From Bacteroidales bacterium UBA5072 (GTDB lineage: Bacteria > Bacteroidota > Bacteroidia > Bacteroidales > UBA10428): a stretch of DNA of 48,381 bases. The translations under genes and the position numbers were made by a program. The stretch lies in NCBI GenBank assembly GCA_002415855.1, contig DIAS01000002.1, forward strand, positions 6,809-55,189. The letters run 5' to 3'. This document shows positions 1 to 9,800 of the stretch, piece by piece. Within the stretch, counting starts at the first letter, position 1. Each line of letters begins with the position of its first letter. The notes beneath the pieces are model-generated. The model did no database searches. It was given only the letters and a program-made list of their open reading frames with translations, and was not told the origin of the DNA.

Positions 1-152
1 AATTCTTTTTCAAATTCCATGATCAGCTCAACTGTATCCAAAGAATCTGCACCCAAATCATTGGTGAAACTGGCTTCGGGGGTAACTTCGCTCTCGTCTA
101 CACCTAATTTGTCTACAATGATGGACTTTACTCTTGATGCAATGTCTGACAT
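1..152 (-). CDS. acpP: Acyl carrier protein AcpP (partial, 3' end outside window)
   Basis: The minus strand reads from an ATG at 152 into MSDIASRVKSIIVDKLGV, then reaches the LGADSLDTVEL motif. The serine of DSL is the 4'-phosphopantetheine attachment site. ACP is the soluble carrier of growing acyl chains in type II fatty acid synthesis. About 50 of the usual 78 or so residues are present; the C-terminus runs off the left edge. It is divergent from purN across a 162 bp AT-rich spacer, an arrangement common in Bacteroidota, where fabF usually follows acpP (outside this window). Identification is secure from the motif despite truncation. Confidence 0.96.
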   Translation of the reverse strand, partial: MSDIASRVKSIIVDKLGVDESEVTPEASFTNDLGADSLDTVELIMEFEKE

Positions 153-314
153 AATACCAAGTTTTAATGATTACTTAATTTTTTAAAAAATGTGCTGCAA
201 AGAAAATGCAATAATAAGGAAAAAACAAACAAAATTTTATTTTTCTTTGGAGTGCGGCTTTTTATTCGCAAAGCATCAATTATAATTTATTGATAAATAA
301 TAATTTATATAAAA

Positions 315-893
315 ATGCATCATCTGGCCATATTTGCCTCGGGATCAGGCAGCAATGCAGAAAACATCATCAGGTATTTTCAAAATAAGCCTCAGATAAG
401 GGTTTCGTGCATCTGTACAAACCGGCCCGATGCCTATGTGATCGACAGGGCTGAAAGGCTGGGAATACCCGTCCTGATCTTTACCAGAGCCGATTTCTAT
501 GAGACGGATCTTGTTCTTAAGTATCTGATCAGCAATAAGATCGATTGGATCATCCTGGCCGGGTTCCTGTGGCTGGTTCCTGCCTACCTGATTGACAACT
601 TTCCGCAAAGGTTGATCAATATTCACCCTGCCCTGTTACCCAAGTTCGGCGGGAAAGGTATGTACGGCCAACATGTTCACCAGGCTGTGATCGACTGTAA
701 GGAGAATGTCTCAGGTATTACCATTCATTATGTCAACCATGAATATGACCGTGGAAGTACGATATTCCAGGCTACCTGTCCGGTTGAGGCGGGAGATACA
801 CCCGAATCACTGGCCGCCAGGGTTCATGAGTTGGAATATGCGTATTTCCCGAAGATCATCGAACAAGAAATACTGAAACAGCAGAAAACTTAA
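315..893 (+). CDS. purN: Phosphoribosylglycinamide formyltransferase PurN
   Basis: PurN transfers a formyl group from 10-formyl-tetrahydrofolate to GAR in the third step of purine synthesis. The 192-residue length fits the family. The N-terminal FASGSGSNAENI is the phosphate-binding loop. The catalytic triad corresponds to Asn102 and His104 in INIHPALLPKF and Asp145 in NHEYDRGSTI. The start ATG at 315 directly precedes the conserved first beta strand. It is the first gene of a plus-strand run with the TatD-like gene 56 bp downstream and tcdA after it. Confidence 0.95.
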   Translation: MHHLAIFASGSGSNAENIIRYFQNKPQIRVSCICTNRPDAYVIDRAERLGIPVLIFTRADFYETDLVLKYLISNKIDWIILAGFLWLVPAYLIDNFPQRLINIHPALLPKFGGKGMYGQHVHQAVIDCKENVSGITIHYVNHEYDRGSTIFQATCPVEAGDTPESLAARVHELEYAYFPKIIEQEILKQQKT

Positions 894-949
894 GTGGGGA
901 TGGTTGCGGGCAAGCCATCCGCAAACTAAAACTATCAACTATCAACAAT

Positions 950-1606
950 CTGAAATACATCGACATTCATACACACTCTCTTTACCGGGATCCGGAAACC
1001 ACCCTGGTATTGAACATCTTCCCCGATGACCTGGATAAGCTTGGCCTGCCGGTATATTTTTCCGTAGGGCTCCACCCCTGGAATGTGCAGGGCACAACCT
1101 GGGAAAAACAGGTTGAAAAAGTGAAAACAGCAGCCGGCAAAACCTGTGTGCTTGCTATTGGAGAAACCGGACTTGACAAAACGGTAAACAATCCTTTTGA
1201 AATACAGCAGCAGGCCTTTGCTGCTCATATATCAATCGCGGAATCCCTGAAAAAGCCCATCGTCATTCATTGCGTCCGATCATACAGCGAAATGCTGGCC
1301 ATCCGGAAAAAATCCGACTTGTCCGTACCCTGGATATTCCATTGGTTCAATGCGGATGAACAGATTGCAGCGGAACTGGTTCGTAAAAACTGCTTCCTTT
1401 CGTTCGGCCACATGTTGTTCAATGAACAGAGCAAAGCATTCAGGGTTTTTAAAACTGCGGACCTCCGTCAGGTCTTCTTTGAAACAGATGACGCAGGATG
1501 CACCATCAGGGAGGTATATGCCCAGGCTGCAGGTATAAGAAAAATGCAGGTTGATGATCTGAGAACCCGGATTATGGATAACTTCGCCAGTTGTTTTCAT
1601 CAATAG
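950..1606 (+). CDS. TatD-family metal-dependent hydrolase with apparent CTG start
   Basis: This is a TatD-type amidohydrolase-fold protein (putative metal-dependent DNase). The metal-binding HTH of YIDIHTHS is at residues 4-10, GETGLD follows with a likely metal ligand Glu near residue 72, then IHCVRSY, IFHWF and the late ETDD. The reading frame contains all of these only if translation starts near CTG at 950, which gives LKYIDIHTHS, the place where relatives have MKYIDIHTHS. The in-frame TTG at 1010 would remove the HxH motif. No ATG, GTG or TTG lies in frame between the purN stop and 950. Two ACTATCA heptamers at 931-944 sit just upstream. The short size of about 218 residues is usual for Bacteroidota members. 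Its stop is 3 bp before tcdA. Confidence 0.85.
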   Translation: MKYIDIHTHSLYRDPETTLVLNIFPDDLDKLGLPVYFSVGLHPWNVQGTTWEKQVEKVKTAAGKTCVLAIGETGLDKTVNNPFEIQQQAFAAHISIAESLKKPIVIHCVRSYSEMLAIRKKSDLSVPWIFHWFNADEQIAAELVRKNCFLSFGHMLFNEQSKAFRVFKTADLRQVFFETDDAGCTIREVYAQAAGIRKMQVDDLRTRIMDNFASCFHQ

Positions 1607-1609
1607 TCA

Positions 1610-2329
1610 ATGGAAAACTGGTTGAGCCGTACCGAATTGCTGATCGGGAAAGAAAATCTTATCAAACTTACCGGATCACACGTGTTGATAGCCGGATTGG
1701 GGGGCGTTGGCGGATACGCTGCTGAACAGCTTTGCAGGGCAGGCATTGGTGAATTTACCCTGATTGAAGGAGACATGATAAGTGCCTCAAACCGGAACCG
1801 GCAGATCATCGCTCTCACAAGCAATGAAGGAAAACCCAAAGTCCAGCAGATGGCGCAGCGGCTACTTGACATTAATCCCGGCGTAAAACTGAACATCATA
1901 GGTGAATATCTGAAAGAGGACCGCTTTGCTGCAATTCTTGACCGACCGTTTACCTATGTTGTCGATGCCATCGATACCTTAACACCCAAAGTAGCGCTTC
2001 TGAAGGAATCGGTCAAAAGAGGTCATTCCGTTGTAAGTTCCATGGGATCAGGGGGAAAACTGCATCCCGAAAATGTTGAAATTAAAGATATCTCAGAATC
2101 ACATCACTGCAAATTCGCTTACATTGTCAGGAAATACCTGCACAGGCAAGGTATATTCAGCGGAATTACAGTGGTCTATTCTCCGGAACCGGTAAGCAGA
2201 AAGGCCATCCTTGAAGTTACAGGTGAGGAGAACAAACGTTCGGTAGTTGGCACCATATCGTATATGCCCCCGGTTTTCGGCTGCTTTTGTGCTTCGGTTG
2301 TTATAAGGAATATTATCAACAAAGGTTGA
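1610..2329 (+). CDS. tcdA: tRNA threonylcarbamoyladenosine dehydratase TcdA (ThiF/E1 family)
   Basis: TcdA-type E1-like enzymes use ATP to cyclise t6A37 in ANN-decoding tRNAs to ct6A. The N-terminal GLGGVGG at residues 29-35 is the nucleotide-binding loop. GDMISASNRNRQI around residues 56-68 is the conserved acidic/arginine motif of ThiF-MoeB-TcdA proteins, and VDAIDTLTPKVAL matches the family. Its 239 residues agree with Bacteroidota TcdA and are shorter than MoeB, which has a rhodanese or zinc extension. The start ATG is 3 bp after the TatD-like stop, so co-transcription is likely. MoeB or ThiF is the main alternative, disfavoured by length and by the absence of partner genes. Confidence 0.88.
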   Translation: MENWLSRTELLIGKENLIKLTGSHVLIAGLGGVGGYAAEQLCRAGIGEFTLIEGDMISASNRNRQIIALTSNEGKPKVQQMAQRLLDINPGVKLNIIGEYLKEDRFAAILDRPFTYVVDAIDTLTPKVALLKESVKRGHSVVSSMGSGGKLHPENVEIKDISESHHCKFAYIVRKYLHRQGIFSGITVVYSPEPVSRKAILEVTGEENKRSVVGTISYMPPVFGCFCASVVIRNIINKG

Positions 2330-2448
2330 TGTACAACTTTGAAACCAGGAATTTATCGTTCTGCAGACCGAAGGGAAGATTCTTTGTGAAATGAGTTGCT
2401 TTCCTTTGGCCAGCATGACAAATGTACGCAGCATAACCTATACTCAAA

Positions 2449-3807
2449 TCAAAACCTGATGTGTCGGCCGATGACTTTGATCAATTCATCACCCACAATT
2501 GGTTTTGCCAGGTAATCGTTGCATCCGACCTCCAGGGCTCTTTCCCTTTCTCCGGCCATTGCAAAGGCAGTCTGTGCAATGATGATCACCGATTGATTGA
2601 ATTCCCTGATCTGCCTTACCGCTTCATAACCATCCATTTCCGACATTTTGATATCCATGAGTACAACATCAAAATCCGGATGATTCCGGCACGCCTCAAC
2701 CGCTTCGGTGCCATTTACAACATGCATAAGTTTTTTACTGCGCCTTTCAAGCATCAGCCTGAGCAGCATGGCTGCCTCCCTGTCATCTTCGGCAATCAGC
2801 ACCTTCAGATTGTTTGGTATTCCATCGACGGATGATTCAGAGATCATCGCAGGTGAGAAGTTCTTCAGACCGGAAAAGGGTTTATAAGGTATGGTGAAAT
2901 GAAACTGCGATCCTTTGTCCGGTTCAGATTCCACCCATATCTTACCACCGAGCATTTCAACATAGGCCTTTGTAATGGCAAGACCCAACCCGGCACCCTC
3001 ATACTTGCTCCGCAGGTAATCCTCAGCCTGAACAAATCTTTCAAAGATGTCATTCAGCTTGTCCCTGGAAATTCCAATACCTGTATCTTTTACAAAAAAC
3101 TCAAGAAATTCGCCACTTTTCTGACAGCCGAATTCAATCGTGCCTTTGTGGGAATACTTTACGGCATTTTTAACCAGGTTGATCAGTATGGCATATACTT
3201 TTTCACGGTCGGTTTCCACAAAAGCATCTTTTTCCGACAGACCGGAATTATAAAAGATCCGCATCCCCTTCTTTTCCACCTCGGGCCTGAAAAAGGCATG
3301 TATAAATTCGATCTGTTCATTGATGTTGGTACGGGAGCGTGTAATGCTCATCTGACCCGATTCAATCTTTGATATTTCGATCAGGTCATTGATAATGTTC
3401 AGCATTCTCTCCCCGCTTTTTTCAATGATGCTGAGATACTTTAACTGTTGATCATACGGCAGGCCCTGTTTCTTCAGCAGGCTGGCAAATCCCAGAATAC
3501 CGTTCATCGGGGTCCTGATCTCATGGCTCATGTTGGCCAAAAATGCTGACTTGAAACGATCGCTTTCCTCAGCCTTTACTTTTGCCTTTTCCAACTCAGC
3601 ATTGATCTCTTTATATCGCTCGTACTGCAATTCAATTTCGACACTGTGCCGGATTTCATCGATCATGATGTTGATGCCCATGGCGAGTGCATCAAGCATA
3701 TCATTCTTCTCTGTAATCTCAAGCTGTACGGAGTAATCACCTTTTGCCACGAGCATTATCGCCTCAATAAACTGCGTTATCCGCTCACTCCCTGATATGC
3801 TGTTCAC
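2449..3807 (-). CDS. Hybrid sensor histidine kinase / response regulator
   Basis: This 452-residue cytoplasmic hybrid kinase has no membrane segment. Residues 1-55 look HAMP-like, followed by a coiled coil (about 56-85). The phosphoacceptor His95 lies in NMSHEIRTPMNG. The ATPase domain has the N box (NLVKNAVKYS), DTGIGIS and GAGLGLAI. A receiver domain starts near residue 336 with VLIAEDD, the phosphorylatable Asp385 in VVLMDIKM, and the conserved Lys in DYLAKP. The C-terminal receiver has no output domain, so phosphotransfer to another protein is expected. The STAS-like gene 45 bp upstream on the same strand is probably its partner and signal input. Targets are not visible. Confidence 0.93.
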   Translation of the reverse strand: MNSISGSERITQFIEAIMLVAKGDYSVQLEITEKNDMLDALAMGINIMIDEIRHSVEIELQYERYKEINAELEKAKVKAEESDRFKSAFLANMSHEIRTPMNGILGFASLLKKQGLPYDQQLKYLSIIEKSGERMLNIINDLIEISKIESGQMSITRSRTNINEQIEFIHAFFRPEVEKKGMRIFYNSGLSEKDAFVETDREKVYAILINLVKNAVKYSHKGTIEFGCQKSGEFLEFFVKDTGIGISRDKLNDIFERFVQAEDYLRSKYEGAGLGLAITKAYVEMLGGKIWVESEPDKGSQFHFTIPYKPFSGLKNFSPAMISESSVDGIPNNLKVLIAEDDREAAMLLRLMLERRSKKLMHVVNGTEAVEACRNHPDFDVVLMDIKMSEMDGYEAVRQIREFNQSVIIIAQTAFAMAGERERALEVGCNDYLAKPIVGDELIKVIGRHIRF

Positions 3808-3852
3808 ATTCCTGTTTATTAATATCCGTTAGATTATTCTCTTTCGATCGGC

Positions 3853-4254
3853 CTATTCCCGAATCCATCGGAGACCTTCCTCCATTGAGTTGAAAAATTG
3901 TATATTTCGTCGCGAGGTGAGACTGTTGACAAAGGATGCCAGTACTTTGGCCACCGGATGTAATCCGAATTGGGCAACCCGGTATACCTGTTTCTCTTCG
4001 GCAGCACGTTTCCACAGGCGGCTCGCTTCAGGGGAGTTCTTTCCGGCCTTGTTCAGATCGATCAGGTAACTCACCTTACCTGCTATCTGTTTCTCCAGAT
4101 GTCGTGTTGCCCGGTATACCGCAAGCGCAGCCTCTGTGGACTGCTGGCCAACCACTTCAACACATATGATATGCTCATCATAAAGCCATGCCCTGTTTTC
4201 GCCAATGCAATATTCCCGGCGGCTTACCTGGACTATGTCTGAATTTTCCGTCAT
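3853..4254 (-). CDS. STAS/SpoIIAA-like protein upstream of hybrid kinase
   Basis: A small (133-residue) soluble protein with the alternating alpha/beta pattern of STAS/SpoIIAA-like proteins: a CVEVVG strand, a helix, then SYLIDLNKAGKNSPEASRLW, and an FFNSMEEGLRWIRE C-terminal helix. The segment around IDLNKAGKNS corresponds to the region that carries the phosphorylatable residue in anti-sigma antagonists. An upstream start at 4320 is possible; I prefer ATG 4254 because it directly precedes the ordered part. It probably forms an operon with the hybrid kinase that follows after 45 bp. The fold assignment is from pattern only. Confidence 0.6.
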   Translation of the reverse strand: MTENSDIVQVSRREYCIGENRAWLYDEHIICVEVVGQQSTEAALAVYRATRHLEKQIAGKVSYLIDLNKAGKNSPEASRLWKRAAEEKQVYRVAQFGLHPVAKVLASFVNSLTSRRNIQFFNSMEEGLRWIRE

Positions 4255-4518
4255 AAGTGCTGGTTTTAAAATGCTGAAACTCTCTTTACAGTTATTCAAT
4301 AATACAGGATGTACCTGCAATAGAATAGGATTTGGCGTTGATCGAGAACATCAGGAGGGTCTTGGTGGCATATTACGAATAACTGACATGATGGTTCAAT
4401 TATTGTGATTAACGGCTGACCGGGCCGGATAAACTGCCGAAATCAGGGGGCAAACAGTAGCCATGCCATGCAACTTTCCGGAAAATTTTTGTCCTTTTTT
4501 ATTATAAAATAACCCGTT

Positions 4519-6864
4519 ATGAAACCAATCCTATTAACCCTGTTGCTGGCAAGCCTGCTGTTTTCAGCCGCGTTATCCCAATCAATAACACAAACCATCA
4601 GGGGAACAGTGGTCGAGCTTGATACGGAGATACCTGTGGCAGGAGCCTCGGTGGTACTAGTAAACTCAGATCCGCTGACAGGTACTGTGAGTGATACCAG
4701 AGGCGAATTCAGGCTGGAGCATGTCCCTGTAGGCCGTCACACCCTGCAGATCAGTTTCATCGGATTTAAGACGGTTACGCTACCGGCTCTTGATCTGGTT
4801 TCAGGAAAAGAACTGATCCTGAAAGTGGTGCTCGAAGAAAACATCATCGAAACCGGTGAAGTGGTAATCAGGCCAAATACGCGGAAGGATAAACCATTGA
4901 ATGACCTGGCCGTTGTTAGTGCCAGGTCATTCACCGTTGAGGAAACAGAGCGTTATGCAGGCAGCTGGGGCGATCCGGCCCGCATGACACAAAACTTTGC
5001 AGGTGTGATGGTGGGGAACGACCAGCTGAATGCCATCATCGTAAGAGGGAACTCTCCGTCGGGACTGTTGTGGATGCTCGACGGCCTGCCCATACCCAAC
5101 CCGAACCACTTTGGCAGTATGGGTTCAACCAGCGGCCCGATAAGCATGCTGAACAACAATACGCTAAGCAACTCCGACTTTTTCAGCGGCGCCTTTCCGG
5201 CCCAATATGGAAATGCATCCTCCAGTGTTTTTGACCTGAACATGAGAACAGGCAATAACGAAAAACGGGAGTACATGGGCCAGATTGGATTTAATGGCTT
5301 TGAACTCGGGGCTGAAGGCCCTTTCAGCAAAAAATCAAATGCATCATATATCGCAAATTACCGGTATTCAACACTGGGGGTTTTCAATGCCCTGGGCATT
5401 GATATGGGAATTGGTGCCGTACCGTATTACCAGGATCTATCGTTCAAACTTGATTTTCCCGGAACCAGGCTTGGCAGAATATCTGTATTCGGACTGGGGG
5501 CGAGGGACCATATAACCTTTGATGATCCTGCCGATGAATATGGCAAGAAGGAATATACGGACTTTGCCTGCGACATCGGGGCACTGGGCCTGAACCATAT
5601 CCTGCGGATACATGAGAATTCCAGGCTTAAAACCACCGTTGGGATCACCTACCAGAAGAATGCCACGATCAGTAAAGTATACAGGGACGAAGTGCTGAAT
5701 GACTGGTACGGAGACGACCTGCATGAATCGAAGATTTACCTGGCTGAAGAATTCCGGGGGAGAATGAATGCAAAAAACACCCTCCTGGTGGGTGCAAACA
5801 TGGAGGCGATCAGCATGGGTTTCCTCGACAGTGTGTACCTGGAAGAACCCCGGTTGTTTGTACGGCATCTTGATTTTGACGGGAGTCTGATCCTTTTCAG
5901 CGGATACGCCCAGTTACAGCATAAATTCACCAACCGGCTTTCTTTAATCCCGGGAATCCATATCCAGAAAACCAGTATTAATAAGGAGATAGCCATTGAA
6001 CCGAGGGTATCGCTCGAATGGCAGCTGGCACCGGACCAGACGTTCAGCCTGGGCTATGGACTGCACAGCCAAATGCAGGCAAGAGATGTCTACTTCAGGG
6101 AAGTGCTGGTGGATACTTTGAACGGTACTTATATTCAAACCAACAAAAGTCTCGATTTTTCCAGGAGCCATCACCTGGTGCTGGGCTATAACCTGATGAT
6201 GAACGAGAAACTGAGGCTCAAAACCGAAGCTTATTTTCAATACCTGTACCACATCCCGGTTAAGCAATATCCTTCCTCTATAGCCGTGATCAATAAGGAT
6301 GCCGGATATTTCAACATGAACCTTGACAGTCTCGTAAACGAGGGAACCGGACGGAACATCGGGTTGGAAATTACCTTTGAAAGGTTCCTGACCAACAATT
6401 ATTACTACCTGGCTACCCTCTCCATTTTTGATTCACGCTACACTGCAAGTGACAAAATCCTGCGCAATACGGCCTATAACGGGAACTATGTGTTCAATAT
6501 CCTGGGCGGATACGAATTCAGGCTGCCGCATCACAACATTCTTGCCCTGGATGCGAAATTCACATGGGCAGGCGGTTTACGGTCGATCCCCATCGACCTG
6601 GAAGCGTCGCGGCAGGAAGGTAGCACTGTTTTCGACTACAGCCGTGCCTTTGAGGATCGGAATCCTCATTATTACCGTGCCGATCTGAGGATATCATTTA
6701 AGATGAACCGTCCTAAATATAGCCAGGAATGGGCACTTGACATCACCAACGTGACCAACCACAAAAATTGGTTTTTTGAAATGTATAATCCTGATACCGA
6801 CCAGGTTGAAGAGATCGGACAAATGGGAATCGTGCCGGTTGTCCTGTGGAGGATAAGGTTTTAA
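4519..6864 (+). CDS. TonB-dependent receptor with carboxypeptidase-like regulatory domain
   Basis: A 781-residue outer-membrane receptor. A signal peptide ends about residue 20 (LLFSAALSQ). A CarboxypepD_reg-like domain follows (IRGTVVELDTEIPVAGASV to about 110), then a plug domain (about 140-250, with IIVRGNSPSGLLWMLDGLPI) and a beta barrel ending in a C-terminal Phe. TonB-dependent receptors import bulky substrates using the proton motive force. No SusD, TonB or ExbBD gene adjoins it, so it is not a standard polysaccharide utilisation pair. It resembles the shorter receptors of about 780 residues rather than SusC proteins of about 1000. Substrate unknown. It converges with the next gene at a 9 bp gap. 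Confidence 0.9.
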   Translation: MKPILLTLLLASLLFSAALSQSITQTIRGTVVELDTEIPVAGASVVLVNSDPLTGTVSDTRGEFRLEHVPVGRHTLQISFIGFKTVTLPALDLVSGKELILKVVLEENIIETGEVVIRPNTRKDKPLNDLAVVSARSFTVEETERYAGSWGDPARMTQNFAGVMVGNDQLNAIIVRGNSPSGLLWMLDGLPIPNPNHFGSMGSTSGPISMLNNNTLSNSDFFSGAFPAQYGNASSSVFDLNMRTGNNEKREYMGQIGFNGFELGAEGPFSKKSNASYIANYRYSTLGVFNALGIDMGIGAVPYYQDLSFKLDFPGTRLGRISVFGLGARDHITFDDPADEYGKKEYTDFACDIGALGLNHILRIHENSRLKTTVGITYQKNATISKVYRDEVLNDWYGDDLHESKIYLAEEFRGRMNAKNTLLVGANMEAISMGFLDSVYLEEPRLFVRHLDFDGSLILFSGYAQLQHKFTNRLSLIPGIHIQKTSINKEIAIEPRVSLEWQLAPDQTFSLGYGLHSQMQARDVYFREVLVDTLNGTYIQTNKSLDFSRSHHLVLGYNLMMNEKLRLKTEAYFQYLYHIPVKQYPSSIAVINKDAGYFNMNLDSLVNEGTGRNIGLEITFERFLTNNYYYLATLSIFDSRYTASDKILRNTAYNGNYVFNILGGYEFRLPHHNILALDAKFTWAGGLRSIPIDLEASRQEGSTVFDYSRAFEDRNPHYYRADLRISFKMNRPKYSQEWALDITNVTNHKNWFFEMYNPDTDQVEEIGQMGIVPVVLWRIRF

Positions 6865-6873
6865 CCCTGTTGT

Positions 6874-9800
6874 TTAAAAGCGGATTCCCATCACGGTTAT
6901 ATCATCCGTTTGAATATTGTCTTTCATCCATTCGGCTAATCTTTGTTCCAGGATCTCTTTCTGACTTTGCATGGGTAGATCATAGATTTCCTTCAGGGAC
7001 TGATAGAACCGGTGACTTAAATATTTTTTATTTTGCCTTCCTCCAAACTGGTCCTGATATCCATCGGAAAACAAATAAAATACGTCTCCTTTTTGAAAGG
7101 CTATTTCTTTCATAGAAAAATGACAGGATTCTTCATATGCAACACTGACAGACAAATGATCTGCCTTAATTATAGTGAGTTCCCCGCACCGGATGTAAAC
7201 AAGATCGTTCATTCCTCCTGTATATTGAATAACTTTCCGGTCCGGATCAAGCACGCAAAGCACTATGTCAATACCATCCAGGGTGGTAATATCTTTCCTG
7301 CTTTGTTGCAGGGAATGAATGACCCTTTCACGCAAAATTGTAACTATGGCGTCTGATTGCGTAATTCCCTGAACATTAACTATCTCATTTAACAAGGTAA
7401 TACCCAGGAGACTCATAAATGCACCCGGGACGCCATGGCCCGTGCAATCTGCCACAGTAAAAACAATTTTGCCATCTTTTTCCGTCAGCCAGTAGAAATC
7501 ACCACTTACAATGTCCTTTGGTCTGCTCATGATAAAACTGTCGGGAAACAATTTCTCAATGAGTTCACACGGTGGTAGGACTGCATTCTGTATATGGCTC
7601 GCGTACTGTATACTTGATGTGATACTGGCATTCTTTTTATCAATCAGGTCCCGCTGCAGCTCAATTTCATTTTTCTGCTGCTGAATTTCTTTTGTACGTT
7701 CCCGGACTTTTTCTTCGAGCATTTGCCGCTCTATCAGGAACCTGTGTTCACGTCTTTTTATATATAAGAAAGTAAGTAAGATCAGACTGGATACTATCAC
7801 AACGTAAAACCACCATTTTTTCCAGAGAGGTTTCTTAATGATAATACTTATGGTCAGCGGCTTTTCTGATACGGTACCGTCTCCGCTTGACGCATTTAAA
7901 ACAAATGTATATTCCCCCTCGGTCAGGTGATTGTAAATAACACTGGTGCTTTTGGAAATATCCGACCACTGATCATACCCTTCCAGCTTATACTGATAGG
8001 TGACCAATGTCGGTTCCTTAAGACTGACTCCAATAAAATCAATCTGTATTTTGTACTTTCCGGGAGGAAGAAGTATTTTATCCTGATAATCCCATTCCCT
8101 GTCATTAACCTTAATGGAAGTAATTCCTACTACCGGTGGAGGAAAAAGTCGATACTCCATGGATGCGTCATAAGAAACCAGGCCTTTATCCGAGCCGAAC
8201 CAGACTTCTTCCCGAGGATCTTTAAACACGGCATTGGGGTTAAACTGGTAGCTATCTGTTACCCCTTCGAATTGTTGTACGGGCTTAACCGAAAAATCAG
8301 TTATCCTGATCCTGCTTAATCCACCCTTATGACCAACCCATAAATTTCTATTACTGTCACAAATAAGCGAGTAACAATAATTGGATAAGAGTCCCTCTTT
8401 TACAGTAAGATTCCTGACAGAATCGGAATCAATCAAAAGAACACCTTGTCCGTTCGATCCTACCCAGATCCGGGAATTTTCATCTTCAGTGATCGGTCCC
8501 AGTACTAACACTCCTGTCACATGAATGATGGGTATCTTGTGAACCTTTTCATCCTGAATATATGACAGGATATTGCTTCGGGTGCTTACCCATAATTTAC
8601 CTGTTTTATCCATAAACAGACAATTAATTACATTATGCGGTAAGCCCCCCTGGCTTATGGAATACCAGTTCTTCCTGTTGGTGCCTGTGTTTATATTACA
8701 AAGTCCCTTTTTTGTGCCTATCCAAATCTGATCCCCTTTCCCGGTTATACTGGTCACAGAGTTTTCAAGCGTTCCAATTCCCAAAGGATATTTATGAATT
8801 CTTTCCTGTGCAACCGCCATGCGGAATAACCCATGTTTATCAGTTCCAATCCAAAGGTCGGTTCCGTCGGCGGAATATATCGCTGTAACTGTATCACTTG
8901 GCAATCCATTTCCTTTGCCATAAAACCCGACGATCATGTTTGTCAGCGGGTCCATTTTTAACAGGCCTTTCTCAGTCCCTATCCACCTGTATTTACTGTC
9001 AAAATACATTGAAAAAATGCTATTGCCATAGGAACGCTTATCAAATGTAAATACAGAAAAGGTTTTCGGGGTGATTTGCGTTAATCCTTCTCCATAATTA
9101 CCGCTCCATATGTTTCCTTCACGATCTTCAAACACTGTTTTAATATTGTCTGCTGTAAATCCGCCGGTAAGCAAATAATTGATCTTTATCAACTCTCCCT
9201 GTGAGGTTAGACTCATTTTGATAAGCCCGTTTCCAAATGAGCAGGCCCATAAATCTGACTGGCTGTCTTCCAATATTCCCTGAATTCCTGTGAAGTCACC
9301 CTCTTTACCAGCAGCTATTCTTGAAATCCTGAATTGTTTGCCTGTAGCACGGAGATGAAATATGCCATCGTTTTCCGTTGCAACATAGTAACCATTTCCG
9401 TTCCTCATTTTTTGAATACCGGAAATTTTGGATTCCGGAATCTCTGAAATGGACCTGATGATCTCAATCTCACTTGTTTCTGTTAATCTGCAATACAGCA
9501 AGCCTGAAGTGGTGCCAACAAGCAATTCATCCTTGGTGCAAAAATCAAATGATACCATTAGTATCTGATCCTTAAATAAATAGTGCTTCACAACACCTTG
9601 CTCCCTGCCCAGTTTGAACAGACCATCTGCATAGGTACCTGCCCATATCTGGCCGTCACTACTTTTGGCAAAGTGCGTTACCGGGCTCATCTCAGATTGC
9701 GGTAAATCGATTGCCCGAAACGATCTTCCATCATAAAAGGATAAACGGCCATTCATATGTCCAAACCAAAGGCCTTCACCGTCACTGATACCGCACGTTA

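Noticed and set aside
4519..6864. SusC with a polysaccharide utilisation locus
   Set aside because: There is no adjacent SusD-like gene and the protein is much shorter than SusC.
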